From Streptacidiphilus rugosus AM-16 (GTDB lineage: Bacteria > Actinomycetota > Actinomycetes > Streptomycetales > Streptomycetaceae), in contig NZ_JQMJ01000004.1 of assembly GCF_000744655.1 (NCBI RefSeq), forward strand, positions 5,084,001 through 5,148,000: a stretch of 64,000 nucleotides of DNA, read 5' to 3'. The stretch's first letter is position 1; each line of letters begins with the position of its first letter. The notes beneath the pieces were generated by a model that saw only the letters and a list, made by a program, of their open reading frames with translations, was not told the origin of the DNA and did not search any database. Shown here piece by piece: positions 6,402-15,733 of the stretch. A program made the translations under genes and the position numbers.

Positions 6402-9311
6402 GTGACGTTCGGTCAGCAACCGGTCCCGCCCCTGACCGAGGCTCCGGCCGAGGACGGGGTGCTCGCCGCCCTCGGCGCCCTGGGCACACCCGTCGACTGC
6501 ACCGGCCTGCGGCGGCTGCCGTTGGAGGGGCCCCAGGTGGTGTGGCTCGTCGTCGCGGGCGCGCTGGACCTGTTCGCGGTCGACGCGACGGTGGAGGGCC
6601 GCTGGCAGTTCCTCGGCCGCCTCGAGGCGGGCGGCCTGCTGCCCGGCCCGGCCGCCGGACCGCGGCACACCGTGATCGGCAGGCCGCTGGCGGGCTGTGC
6701 CCTGCGCCGGATCCAGTTGCGCGAGCTGTTCTTCGAGCCCCAGTACGCGCCCGAGTGGCCGTACTACGGCGCCCACGGCCTGCTGACCCCGCTGGAGGGC
6801 GCCTTCGCCCGGGGCGTCGGCCGCAGCCTGCGCCTCCTGTTCGAAGCCCGCGCGCTCGGCGGGTCCGCGAACGCAGGGGGTTCCGGTGAGCTCGGGGGGA
6901 TGGGCGAACTCGGCGAACTCGGTGACGAGGACGTCCAGTGGCTGACGGTCACCCCGGGCAGCCTGATCCACGGCGGGGTCTACAGCCAGGAGACGGCCCA
7001 GGACCTCTTCGTCGCCCCGGCGACCTGGCGGCAGCTGGTCGACCAGCAGAGCCGGCTGCTGGTGGCGCTGGACCAGTGGATCGACCGCCTCGAACGCGAC
7101 TACGAGGAACGCGCGGCGGCCGGCCTGAGGGCCGGTGACGCGGTGCGCGCCCAGGCGGACCAAGCGCTGATCGCCTCCCTCGACCGCCCGAACCGCGACC
7201 GGTCGACCCAGGAGCGCCCCGGCGCCGGGTCCCGGGGAGCGGCCGATCCCGACCAGGCCACCCTGGCCGCCTGCCGGATCGTGGGCCGCGCGGCCGGGAT
7301 CGAGGTCCTCGCACCCACCGCAGGCGCCACGGCCGAGGACCGGCTGACGCCGGTCGAGCGGATCGCGCTCGCCTCCGGTTTCCGCACCCGGGCGGTACGG
7401 CTCACCGGGCGCTGGTGGCGGCAGGACGCCGGTCCGCTGCTGGCTCACCGGGCGGGATCCGGAGCCCCCGTCCCGCTGCTCTGGCGGCGGGGCGGGTACG
7501 TGTCGTCGGACCTCGCGGGCCGCCGGCGCACCCGGATCCGCGAGGCGAACGCGGACCAGTTCGAGCCCCGGGCCGACCTGTTCTACCGACCGCTCCCCGA
7601 ACGGCCGCTCTCCGGCCGCGGGCTGCTCCGCTTCAGTCTCCACGGCACCGGGGCCGACCTGCGGCGGATGGCGCTCAGCGGTCTGGTCGCGGTGCTGCTC
7701 GGCACTCTCGTGCCCATCGCGACCGGCCAGGTGCTCGGCACGTACGTGCCGAACGCCGAGAACGGGCTCATCGTCCGGACCTCGGTGGCGATCGCCGTGA
7801 CCGCTCTGGTCGCGGCCGCCTTCATGCTGATGGAGAACATCGCGATCCTGCGGCTGGAGGGACGTGTCGAAGCAGGCCTGCAACCCGCGGTCTGGGACCG
7901 GCTGTTGCGCCTGCCGACGCCGTTCTTCGCGGAACGGTCGACCGGGGAGCTGGCCTCCGCCGCGATGGGCATCAGCGCCATCCGCCGGGTTCTGTCCGGC
8001 ATCAGCTCGGTGGTGGTGCAGGCCGGCACGGTCGGCCTGGTCAACCTCGGTCTGCTGCTCTGGTACAGCGTCCCGCTGGCGCTGGCCGCGATCGGCATGC
8101 TGGCGCTGGTCGGGGCGGTCTTCCTCGGTCTGGGTCTGTGGCAGTCCCGCTGGCAACGCAAGCTGACCGCGCTCGACAACAAGCTGAACAACCAGGCGTT
8201 CCAGACCCTGCGCGGACTGCCGAAGCTGCGCGTCGCGGCGGCGGAGGACTTCGCCTACGCGGCGTGGGCCCGCGAGTTCGCCCGGAGCCGTGAACTGCAG
8301 CGGCGGGTGGGCCGGATCAAGAACCTGATCACCGTGCTCAACTCGGTCTACCTGCCGTGCTGCATGCTCGTCATGTTCGTGCTGCTGTCCGGTCCGGCCC
8401 GCGGCAGCATGTCGGCGAGCGACTTCCTCACCTTCAGCACCTCCGTGACGATGGTGCTGACCTCGGTGACCCAGCTGACCGGCTCGCTGCTGTCGGCGGC
8501 GTCCACGCTGCCGCTCTTCGAGCAGATCAGTCCGGTCCTCGCGGAGGTCCCCGAGGTGCGGAGCGGCAGCGCCGCGCCGGGCAGGCTCGCGGGCGCGATC
8601 GAGGCCAGGCAGCTGTCCTACCGCTACACGGACGGCGGCCCGCTGGTGCTGGACGACGTCTCGTTCCGCATCGAGCCGGGCGAGTTCGTCGCCATCGTCG
8701 GCGCCAGCGGCTGCGGCAAGTCGACGCTGCTGCGGATGCTGATCGGCTTCGACCGGCCGACCTCGGGCAGCGTGCTCTTCGACGGCCAGGACCTCGCCTC
8801 CCTGGACCTGGCGGCGGTCCGGCGTCAGTGCGGCGTCGTGCTGCAGAACGCCCAGCCCTTCACCGGTTCGATCCTGGACTGCATCCGCGGCACCGGCGGC
8901 CACACCGTCGAGGAGGCCTGGCAGGCGGCCGCGATGGCGGGCCTCGCCGCGGACATCGAGGCCATGCCGATGGGGATGCACACCGTGCTCTCCGACGGCG
9001 GCGGCACCGTGTCGGGCGGCCAGCGCCAGCGGCTGATGATCGCCCAGGCACTGATCCGCCGCCCCGGCATCCTGCTGTTCGACGAGGCCACCAGCGCCTT
9101 GGACAACGAGACCCAACGCGTCGTCATCGAGAGCACCCGCGCTCTGCGCGCGACCCGCGTGGTGATCGCCCACCGGCTCTCCACGGTGCTGGACGCGGAC
9201 CGGGTGATCGTGATGTCCGCCGGCCGCGTCGCCCAGCAGGGCCCGCCCGCCGAACTCCTCGCCGACACCGCAGGCCCGTTCCACGCACTGGTCCGGCGCC
9301 AGCTCTCCTGA
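6402..9311 (+). CDS. NHLP-type ABC exporter, second permease/ATPase subunit
   Basis: A 969-residue ABC protein one base after the previous stop. The N-terminal ~340 residues lack a C39 protease and contain a region typical of the type 2 NHLP subunit. Six membrane helices lie at about 415-700. The ATPase has Walker A GASGCGKST (from 767), signature VSGGQRQRL, Walker B ILLFDEATSALD and H-loop IAHRLST. A short Gly/Leu-rich insertion (repeated GELG motifs around residue 165) is unusual. It probably forms the export complex with the C39 subunit. Start GTG 6402. Confidence 0.9.
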   Translation: MTFGQQPVPPLTEAPAEDGVLAALGALGTPVDCTGLRRLPLEGPQVVWLVVAGALDLFAVDATVEGRWQFLGRLEAGGLLPGPAAGPRHTVIGRPLAGCALRRIQLRELFFEPQYAPEWPYYGAHGLLTPLEGAFARGVGRSLRLLFEARALGGSANAGGSGELGGMGELGELGDEDVQWLTVTPGSLIHGGVYSQETAQDLFVAPATWRQLVDQQSRLLVALDQWIDRLERDYEERAAAGLRAGDAVRAQADQALIASLDRPNRDRSTQERPGAGSRGAADPDQATLAACRIVGRAAGIEVLAPTAGATAEDRLTPVERIALASGFRTRAVRLTGRWWRQDAGPLLAHRAGSGAPVPLLWRRGGYVSSDLAGRRRTRIREANADQFEPRADLFYRPLPERPLSGRGLLRFSLHGTGADLRRMALSGLVAVLLGTLVPIATGQVLGTYVPNAENGLIVRTSVAIAVTALVAAAFMLMENIAILRLEGRVEAGLQPAVWDRLLRLPTPFFAERSTGELASAAMGISAIRRVLSGISSVVVQAGTVGLVNLGLLLWYSVPLALAAIGMLALVGAVFLGLGLWQSRWQRKLTALDNKLNNQAFQTLRGLPKLRVAAAEDFAYAAWAREFARSRELQRRVGRIKNLITVLNSVYLPCCMLVMFVLLSGPARGSMSASDFLTFSTSVTMVLTSVTQLTGSLLSAASTLPLFEQISPVLAEVPEVRSGSAAPGRLAGAIEARQLSYRYTDGGPLVLDDVSFRIEPGEFVAIVGASGCGKSTLLRMLIGFDRPTSGSVLFDGQDLASLDLAAVRRQCGVVLQNAQPFTGSILDCIRGTGGHTVEEAWQAAAMAGLAADIEAMPMGMHTVLSDGGGTVSGGQRQRLMIAQALIRRPGILLFDEATSALDNETQRVVIESTRALRATRVVIAHRLSTVLDADRVIVMSAGRVAQQGPPAELLADTAGPFHALVRRQLS

Positions 9312-9408
9312 GCGGGGGCGGAGGCCCGAGCGGGGTGGCGGCTTCGGGATGCCCCGCCGTCGGTGCGGGGGCAGGCTGGAGTCGCGGGGTCGGCAGGAGG
9401 TGGACGTG

Positions 9409-9654
9409 ATGCAGACGATCGTCGGCTGGCACGTCGAGGTGGAGTTCGAAGAGGTCGACAAGAGGACGCGCGCGGCCGCGCTGCTCAGGCTTCCGGACGG
9501 CACGGAACTGCGCGCGCACGCGCATGCGACGCGGCATCCGAGCGATCCCGGCCAGCAGCGGGTGGGCGAGGAGCTGGCCGCGGCGCGGGTGCTCAACGCG
9601 CTGGCCAGGGAGTTGATGGAGAAGGCGGCGGCCGAGCTCGCCGCGGCTCCCTGA
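9409..9654 (+). CDS. DUF1876 small protein
   Basis: An 81-residue protein matching the actinobacterial DUF1876 pattern: an N-terminal W-H-V-E-V-E-F strand, then LRLPDGTELRAHAHATRHPSDPG, and a C-terminal helix VGEELAAARVLNALARELM. Function unknown; relatives are often stress- or morphology-associated. ATG 9409 is preceded by CAGGAGG at 9394-9400. It stands alone 97 bases after the exporter gene, not obviously part of that operon. Confidence 0.85.
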   Translation: MQTIVGWHVEVEFEEVDKRTRAAALLRLPDGTELRAHAHATRHPSDPGQQRVGEELAAARVLNALARELMEKAAAELAAAP

Positions 9655-9746
9655 TCCGGACCTGAAACGTCCGGCATACGGACAGGCGGGTGGCCACTGC
9701 AAGGAGTGGATGCGCGGACAAGTTACCCTGTAGTAGTCATAGTGGC

Positions 9747-10367
9747 ATGAACACGCCAAGTGAGTCTCTTGGGTACACAAGCACCCGACGCGTGCCGCGC
9801 CCCCGCCGCGAGCAGCAGATCCTCGCGGCGGCCGTGGAGCAGTTCGGGCTGCACGGTTACGACGCCGCCTCGGTCGCCGCCGTCGGCGCGCGGGTCGGTG
9901 TGACGAAAACCTTGGTCCATCACTACTTCGGTTGCAAGCGTGACCTGCATCTCGCCTGCCTGGCCTGGGCCGGCGAGGAGCTGCTGGCGGACCTCGAGTC
10001 CACCCTCGTCCGCGCCTCCGCGGACGGGGACCCCGAGGCGGCCCTGCACAACCTGTTCACCCTGCTCGAGCGCAGGCGCGAGACCTGGCTGCTCCTCTCC
10101 GACGCCCTCCAGCAGGGCGCGGGCAGCCTGGTCCCCGCGGTGGGCCGCTGCCGCGTGGCGATCGACCGCGTCGCGTCCGCCTGCACCGCGGGCCTCGTCC
10201 ACCCGGGCGCGGACGAGGACACCGCGGAGTCGGCGGCGCTGCGTCAGGGCTGGTGGGGCCTGGTCACCGGCATGGTCCGTTGGTGGGCCCGCCACCCCGA
10301 ACAGCCGGCGCGCACCATGGCCGACCGCTGCGCCCGACTCCTCGCCGTCACCAGCCCGGTGGGCTGA
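9747..10367 (+). CDS. TetR-family transcriptional regulator
   Basis: A 206-residue regulator. The N-terminal helix-turn-helix is REQQILAAAVEQFGLHGYDAASVAAVGARVGVTKTLVHHYFGCKRDL (about residues 24-70). The effector domain is typical of unassigned TetR proteins. ATG 9747 lies only a few bases after a promoter-like AT-rich stretch (9720-9745) and has no ribosome site, so a leaderless transcript is possible; the upstream GTG at 9690 is an alternative start. Targets are unknown; no divergent partner gene is present. Confidence 0.85.
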   Translation: MNTPSESLGYTSTRRVPRPRREQQILAAAVEQFGLHGYDAASVAAVGARVGVTKTLVHHYFGCKRDLHLACLAWAGEELLADLESTLVRASADGDPEAALHNLFTLLERRRETWLLLSDALQQGAGSLVPAVGRCRVAIDRVASACTAGLVHPGADEDTAESAALRQGWWGLVTGMVRWWARHPEQPARTMADRCARLLAVTSPVG

Positions 10368-10536
10368 GCGCGTCGGCCGGGACCGACCGGCTTGATCGTT
10401 CCGGGTCGGACCGCGGACGCGGCGCGCTCAGCCGCAGGAGCCCCCGGTCGCACGCCGGGAGGCGCCCCTCGATCGGCCCCGCCGGACGCTCTCGGCGATC
10501 CGGCCACGCGGACGAGAGGCCCCTCGTGGCCACGCC

Positions 10537-12282
10537 TCAGCGGCACTGGCCGGAACGGGGCCCGGCCGTGGTGTCGTCGGACTGCACGGGTGCGGGGTCG
10601 TTGCCCGCACACTGCAGCGGACCCGCGACGGTGTCGCCCGACAGCTCGACGCCGCCGGTGTTGCCGGTCAGCGTCACCGGGCCGTGGATCGCGTTGCCCG
10701 CGCAGCCGTCGGCGGCGTCGGCGGCTCCGAGCAGGACCTCGCCGGTGGTGCCGTTCACGGCGAACGGACCGTCCACGGTGGAGCCGCAGACGGTGAGGGC
10801 GAGCGAGCCGCCGGCCGTCAGCGGGCCGTGGATCTGGGCGCCGAGGACGGCCAGCGCCCCGCCGGGACGGACGGAGACGGGACCGTTCTGGCTGCCGCCG
10901 GCGGCGATGCAGAGCGAGCGGCCCGCGTCGACCGTCAGCGGGCCGTGGTGCGCGGAGGTGAGGCACGGTTCGCTGAATCCGACCGTGACGCCGGTCGGGG
11001 CGGCGGTCCCGCCCGGGGTGAAGACCGGGTCGCCCCCGTAGGTCGCCGTGATCGGGTGCGTTCCCGGCTGGAACCCGGCCGTGGCGAGGGAGGCCTGACC
11101 GCCGGTCAGTGGCACGGTGGCCAGCGTGGTGGCGCCGTCGGAGAAGGTGACCGTCCCGCTCGGGGTGCCGCCCGCGGGGTTCGCCGGGGCGACACTCGCG
11201 GTGAGGGTGACGGGATGCCCGAAGAGCGGCGTCGCCGTGTCCGCGGTCAGCGTGGTCGTGGTCCCGTAGCGGAAGGAGACGACGGCTCGGCCGTCGCCCT
11301 GCCGGACGCCCTGGAGCAGGGAGACGCCGGTGTCCGTCGGCGCGGCGAAGCTGCTGCCGCCGCCTCCGCCCGCGCCGTACAGGTCGCCGGGGTTGCCGCC
11401 GCCGGAGCCGCCCGCGCCGCCGAAGTACCCGCCGCCTCCACCGCCGCCACCGTTGCCGCCCCGGGCGCCGTTGCCGCCCGAGCCGCCGCTGCCCGGGTTG
11501 TACAGGCCGGTCCATGCGTCGTAGTCGCCGCCGGGCGCGCCGGGGCCGCCGAGCACGGAGTTGGGGCTGCCCGCGCCGGGGGCGGTCTGGGTTCCGCCGT
11601 CGCCGGCGACCCCGGATCCGTCCGGCCCGCCGCCCTGGCCGCCGGAGGCGCCGACCGGTCCGCCGCCCGCGCCGCCGAGCAGCAGCGGACCACCGTTGCC
11701 CGCGCCGCCGCCACCGCCCGCGACCAGCACCCGGTCGGCCGCGCCGAACGCCCCGACCCGGACGTCGGAGGCGCCGCCGCCGGAGCCGCCGCCGCCGTGC
11801 GCCCCACCCCCGCCCGAACCGTGGCCGAAGCCCCCGGGGCGGGCGAACTCGCCGTGCCGCGAGCTGCCGGGGATGCCGGCGGCTCCGACCGTGATCTGCA
11901 GGACCTGACCCGGGGTCACCGCCAGGGTGGCCAGCGACTCGCCGCCCAGGCCGCCGGCCGCGCCGTCGTTCGGCGGATTGGGCATCACGAACCCGGCCGC
12001 GCTGCCGCCCTCGGCCCCGAACAGGTCGACGGTGACGGCGGTGACGCCGTCGGGCACGGTGAAGGTGTCCGTGCCGGTGGCGGAGTAGGTGCAACTCGGC
12101 GTGCCGGCCGTGCCGACTGCGAGAAGCCCGCCGCTTCCGCAGGGCGAGGCCGAAGCGGGGTCGGCCGCGGCGGCGGTCGCCGCGACCGGGACGAGCGCCG
12201 CCGCGAGCAGGCCGACGGCGACGGCCTGCGCGGTCAGGGCGGAGCCGAACGGGTGCGAGTGTGTGGTGACGGGTCTGCGCAT
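10537..12282 (-). CDS. Secreted glycine-rich protein with Ig-like repeat
   Basis: A 581-residue exported protein. A signal peptide (AQAVAVGLLAAALVPVAATAAAA) is followed by a short Cys-containing region, a Gly_rich domain of about 230 residues dense in GGxGG (beginning around VPDGVTAVTVDLFGAEGG), a bacterial Ig-like domain of type 3 (TTTTLTADTATPLFGHPVTLTASV... to GVTVGF), and a C-terminal repeat region where GPLTV/GPVSV-type beta strands recur. No catalytic motif is seen; an adhesive or surface-layer role is inferred. The ATG at 12282 was chosen because the signal peptide follows; a GGAGAGG lies a rather long 14 bases upstream. The next gene upstream on the same strand is also secreted. Confidence 0.75.
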   Translation of the reverse strand: MRRPVTTHSHPFGSALTAQAVAVGLLAAALVPVAATAAAADPASASPCGSGGLLAVGTAGTPSCTYSATGTDTFTVPDGVTAVTVDLFGAEGGSAAGFVMPNPPNDGAAGGLGGESLATLAVTPGQVLQITVGAAGIPGSSRHGEFARPGGFGHGSGGGGAHGGGGSGGGASDVRVGAFGAADRVLVAGGGGGAGNGGPLLLGGAGGGPVGASGGQGGGPDGSGVAGDGGTQTAPGAGSPNSVLGGPGAPGGDYDAWTGLYNPGSGGSGGNGARGGNGGGGGGGGYFGGAGGSGGGNPGDLYGAGGGGGSSFAAPTDTGVSLLQGVRQGDGRAVVSFRYGTTTTLTADTATPLFGHPVTLTASVAPANPAGGTPSGTVTFSDGATTLATVPLTGGQASLATAGFQPGTHPITATYGGDPVFTPGGTAAPTGVTVGFSEPCLTSAHHGPLTVDAGRSLCIAAGGSQNGPVSVRPGGALAVLGAQIHGPLTAGGSLALTVCGSTVDGPFAVNGTTGEVLLGAADAADGCAGNAIHGPVTLTGNTGGVELSGDTVAGPLQCAGNDPAPVQSDDTTAGPRSGQCR

Positions 12283-12414
12283 GGGAACTGACGCTGCCTC
12301 TCCGGGCGCGATGGGCGGCCCGATCGGGGGGCGGGGAACCCGCGGGCAGGACGGCATGACCGCCGTCCTGCCCGCGGTTGCGATAGGGAGTCGGTGCAGG
12401 GGTGACGTGGCGGA

Positions 12415-13494
12415 TCAGACGCCGTCGTTGGCGCAGAGCGCCCACGCGTCGGAGTAGTTGGACGAGGACCCGGCGCCGCCGGTGTGGGTGTAGGCCGTCC
12501 AGTACGACGCGGTCGTGGTCCCGTCGCTGACCGGGTTGCCACCGGAGTCGCTGGGGAAGCTGCCGTTCAGGTGGTCGCCGCCGGAGCCCGGGCCGGTGAA
12601 GTCGGTGGTGGTGACGTTGCCACTGCTGATCGCCGCGCCGCCGCTGACGAGCTTGCCGTCGTTGGCGCCGCAGCCGACGGTCACCGTCTGGCCGGTGGTC
12701 GCCGAGTTGGGACCGCTCGCCTCGCTGTTGCGCACCGTCACGGTGACCCCACTGACGTTGATGCCACTGCCGCTGCAGATCGCGTACGCGTAGGTCTCGT
12801 TGCCGGTGCCGCCGCCACCGCCGTTCCAGCCGACCGCGGCCCAGGAGTCGGGGTTGGTCGAGCCGTCGGCCGCGGCCTTCTGCCCGTAGTCGTGGCCGGC
12901 GTCGTCGAAGGTCGGGTAGCTGGCGATCGGCTTGATGCTGCCCACGGAGGCGGGGGTGGTCCGCGCGCCGCCGCCCAGCAGTCGGGTGCCGGACGGGCAG
13001 GTCGCTATGACCAGGCCCACGGTGGCGGCCGAGCTCGGACCGGAGATCTTGTTCATCACCACCTGGGTGTGGTTGATCAGGCTGCTGCCGAAGCACACCG
13101 CGTACGGCGTGCTGGAGAAGGAGGCGTTCACCGCGCCACCGCTGCCACCGATGCCCAGCCAGTGGGTGACGTCGGTGCCGACGACGCCGGTGGAGCCGGT
13201 GTACTCGGTGGAGCCGTCGGGGCTGGGCTCGGTGCCGTTGACGTGGTTCCCGTTGGAGGACGTCCCGGTGCCGATGGCCTGGTCGATGCCACCGCCGGAG
13301 ATCAGCCCGCTGGCGCAGTCGGCATGGGTGGAGATCTCCGAGAAGGTGGAGGCGGGTCCGGCCGTTGCGCCCGGGGTCTTCACGGTCACGCTGACGCTGT
13401 TCGCATAGGCGGTGCCCGAGGCGGCCATCACCATGACGGCGCCGATCGCCAGCACCTTCGCCGCGATCACGCGGCGCGACAAGCCCTTGGACAT
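12415..13494 (-). CDS. Secreted protein with internal repeats, unknown function
   Basis: A 359-residue exported protein with a clear signal peptide (VIAAKVLAIGAVMVMAASGTAYA). The mature part is rich in Gly/Ser/Thr and contains three similar blocks of about 100 residues, each beginning with a C...LxSGGG or C...LLGGGA motif and ending near AYAIC/PYAVC/AWALC, so pairs of cysteines recur regularly. I do not recognise a characterised family. It is likely an extracellular beta-rich structural protein. It is 133 bases upstream of the glycine-rich secreted gene on the same strand and may share its transcript. Confidence 0.75.
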   Translation of the reverse strand: MSKGLSRRVIAAKVLAIGAVMVMAASGTAYANSVSVTVKTPGATAGPASTFSEISTHADCASGLISGGGIDQAIGTGTSSNGNHVNGTEPSPDGSTEYTGSTGVVGTDVTHWLGIGGSGGAVNASFSSTPYAVCFGSSLINHTQVVMNKISGPSSAATVGLVIATCPSGTRLLGGGARTTPASVGSIKPIASYPTFDDAGHDYGQKAAADGSTNPDSWAAVGWNGGGGGTGNETYAYAICSGSGINVSGVTVTVRNSEASGPNSATTGQTVTVGCGANDGKLVSGGAAISSGNVTTTDFTGPGSGGDHLNGSFPSDSGGNPVSDGTTTASYWTAYTHTGGAGSSSNYSDAWALCANDGV

Positions 13495-13840
13495 CGTGCG
13501 GTCCTTTCTCGAGGAGGCGGAGCGCTGAAATCCTGTTGTGCGACGTGCGGGTAGACCATTGGTGATCCGTACGGCTCGCCTGCCGCTCCCCTGGGCGGTC
13601 CTCCAGGCGACGCCACCCCGTCGGCGCCTCTCCCCTTTCCTCTCCGGGGTTCCACCTGATCCGTCCTACCCGAGCCGGACCGCAGATACCCGCCGAATCG
13701 GCTGTACTGGCTTGTAACTGCCAGCCAACTTCCCACTCCCCCTTGGTGAATGCGGCCACACGGCGAACCGGACCCGCGGACCGGAACCGCAGACCGGTAC
13801 GCTCGCCGCTGACGAGTCCCCCGAACCGCAAGGACAGCCC
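13495..13840. promoter_or_regulatory. Divergent intergenic region, secreted protein / GNAT gene
   Basis: This 346-bp gap separates divergent genes and must contain both promoters. The part 13680-13760 is the least GC-rich and includes a small inverted repeat (CTGGC / GCCAG around an 8-base centre, near 13708). No confident promoter hexamers or small genes were seen. Confidence 0.4.
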
Positions 13841-14674
13841 TTGACCACCGTCACCCGTCTCGACGACCTCCTCGACGGCCATCCGCTGGGCCCGAGAATC
13901 CCCTTCGTCGCCGTGGACGGCGACGTGGAGGTGGCGACCGGCGACCTGATGGCGAAGTCGTGGATGGGCGACGAGACCGGCCGGCTGGTCAACGTCCGCT
14001 GGCAGCCGGGCCGCGTCGACGCCGCCGCCATGATCGTGGAGGCGGCGACGGCGTCGGCGCGGCCCGGCACCGTGCTCAACGCCGCGACCAACGCGGAAGT
14101 CCATCCGGACCCGGCCGAACGCATCGCCCTCTTCGAGTCCTGCGGCTTCGAACCGTGGCAGGAGAAGGAGGGCTTCTGGTGGCGCGACGAAGGCCGGGAA
14201 CTGCCCGAGCCCGACCGGATCACCGCCCGCACCCTTGCGCAGGTCGGCAGCGAGAGATTCGCCCGGCTGATCGAGACCTGCTCGGCCGACACCCTGGACC
14301 GGATCGACGCCGACGCGATGGCCTCCATGGGCCCGTCCGCCTGGTCGGCCGCGTTCCTGGCGGCCTGCGACGACTCCACGTGGCTGCTCGCCGAGGACAC
14401 CGAGGGGCAGGCCGTGGGCCTGGTCTCCGTCGGTGAGTTCGACGAAGGCGTCGGCACGATCACCTACATCGCCGTCGCCCCGGACCATCGCGGCCGGGGC
14501 TACGTCGACCAACTGCTGCGACTGGCCAACCGCACGGCGCGCGAACGGGGCTTCACCGGGATGCTCTCGGACACCGACGTCCTCAACGTCCCGATGATGG
14601 AGGCCTTCCGGCGCAACGGCCACAGCCCGGAAGCCCGCGCCTGGCACAAGTGGATGCACCGCAGGAAGGTGTAG
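13841..14674 (+). CDS. GNAT-family N-acetyltransferase
   Basis: A 277-residue protein with a degenerate N-terminal acetyltransferase-like half and a canonical C-terminal GNAT domain: the core strand TYIAVAPDHRGRGYVDQLL carries the acetyl-CoA pyrophosphate-binding motif (R-G-R-G-Y), followed by NVPMMEAFRRNGH. Substrate unknown. The start is TTG 13841 with AAGGACAG just upstream. The 3' end is one base from the convergent methyltransferase stop. Confidence 0.85.
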   Translation: MTTVTRLDDLLDGHPLGPRIPFVAVDGDVEVATGDLMAKSWMGDETGRLVNVRWQPGRVDAAAMIVEAATASARPGTVLNAATNAEVHPDPAERIALFESCGFEPWQEKEGFWWRDEGRELPEPDRITARTLAQVGSERFARLIETCSADTLDRIDADAMASMGPSAWSAAFLAACDDSTWLLAEDTEGQAVGLVSVGEFDEGVGTITYIAVAPDHRGRGYVDQLLRLANRTARERGFTGMLSDTDVLNVPMMEAFRRNGHSPEARAWHKWMHRRKV

Positions 14675-14675
14675 C

Positions 14676-15434
14676 TCAACGCCGGGTTGTCCCGCTCCGA
14701 CGGAACAACGCGGCCCACAGGAACGTCACACCGAACAGTGCCGACTCGGGGGGTTCCTCCCGCATGCGGCGCAATTCCACCTCCACCAGGTCGGAGAAGA
14801 TCCAGCGCAGCGCTTCGGGGGTGTAGGCGAGGCCGCCCTGGAGCTCGCGTTCACGGTAGAGGTCCGCGTCCGTGAGCTCCGACCCCGTTCCCCCCTCGCC
14901 GGCGGCGAAGCTGGTGAGCGCGAGACAGCCGCCAGGGGCGAGGACTCGGTCGAGGAGGGCCAGGTAGCTGACGCGGCGGTGCGGCGGCAGGTGATGGAAG
15001 CACCCCGAGTCGACGACCAGGTCGTACGGACCACTCAACTCGGCGGCGGAAAAGGCGAAAGCGTCACCGCACAGGTACCGGACGTCGACTCCCGCCTCGT
15101 GCGCCCGGTCCTCACCCCAGGCGACGGCCACCGGAGAGAGGTCGACGGCGTCCACCTCGAAACCGTGCGCTGCGAGGTACACGGCATTGCGGCCCGGCCC
15201 ACATCCCAGGTCCAGGGCCCGGCCGGGCGTGATCAGCCCCTGCTCGAGGTAGCTGGCCAGGTTCTCGTCCGGCTTCGCCACGAAGAACGGGACCGGCCGT
15301 GACCGGTCGGCATAGAACCGGTCCCAGAAGCCCCTGCCGTCGCCGGTCGCCAAGCGACCGGCCTCGGATTCAGATGCGAAGAGCCCGTCCAAGAGCGCGA
15401 GAACGTCCTCGACGGTGCGTACGGTCCGGTCCAT
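14676..15434 (-). CDS. Class I SAM-dependent methyltransferase (TehB/thiopurine-like)
   Basis: A 252-residue methyltransferase. Motif I is ALDLGCGPGRNAVYLAAHG, the acidic residue at the end of strand 2 is in VDAVDLSP, and motif IV is DLVVDSGCFHHLPP. The N-terminal FWDRFYADRSRPVPFF resembles TehB-like and thiol methyltransferase-like proteins. The substrate is unknown; detoxification of small thiols or metalloids is one possibility. ATG 15434 has a strong AAAGGGGGG ribosome site. Confidence 0.87.
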   Translation of the reverse strand: MDRTVRTVEDVLALLDGLFASESEAGRLATGDGRGFWDRFYADRSRPVPFFVAKPDENLASYLEQGLITPGRALDLGCGPGRNAVYLAAHGFEVDAVDLSPVAVAWGEDRAHEAGVDVRYLCGDAFAFSAAELSGPYDLVVDSGCFHHLPPHRRVSYLALLDRVLAPGGCLALTSFAAGEGGTGSELTDADLYRERELQGGLAYTPEALRWIFSDLVEVELRRMREEPPESALFGVTFLWAALFRRSGTTRR

Positions 15435-15733
15435 CCGACCCCCCTTTCGACCTGTCGATCATAGGAGCGCGGATGACAAAAGACCAGGTCACACGGCATA
15501 TGGCGACAGCTGGAACGGGCTGTCGTGGACCCGGGAGAACATCGGCAGGCCCCCGCCCCGGTACCCGCCTCCGCGTCCGCCCAACCACCCGTCAAAGGCC
15601 GGGAAGGGGCCAACCTCACCTGCGGCCGGGAGACCAATTCGACGAGTTTTCCGAGCGGATGGGCCCGGGTGTCAGGGCTCTTCGATACCTTTCCGGGCGT
15701 CGGATCAGATCATGACTCTCGAAGGCGGACCCA

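Noticed and set aside
10244-14659. Very long leftward open frame over the secreted-protein region
   Set aside because: It is Arg/Pro/Gly-rich, lies out of phase with two clear secreted proteins and opposite the GNAT gene, and has no domain. It is a high-GC shadow.
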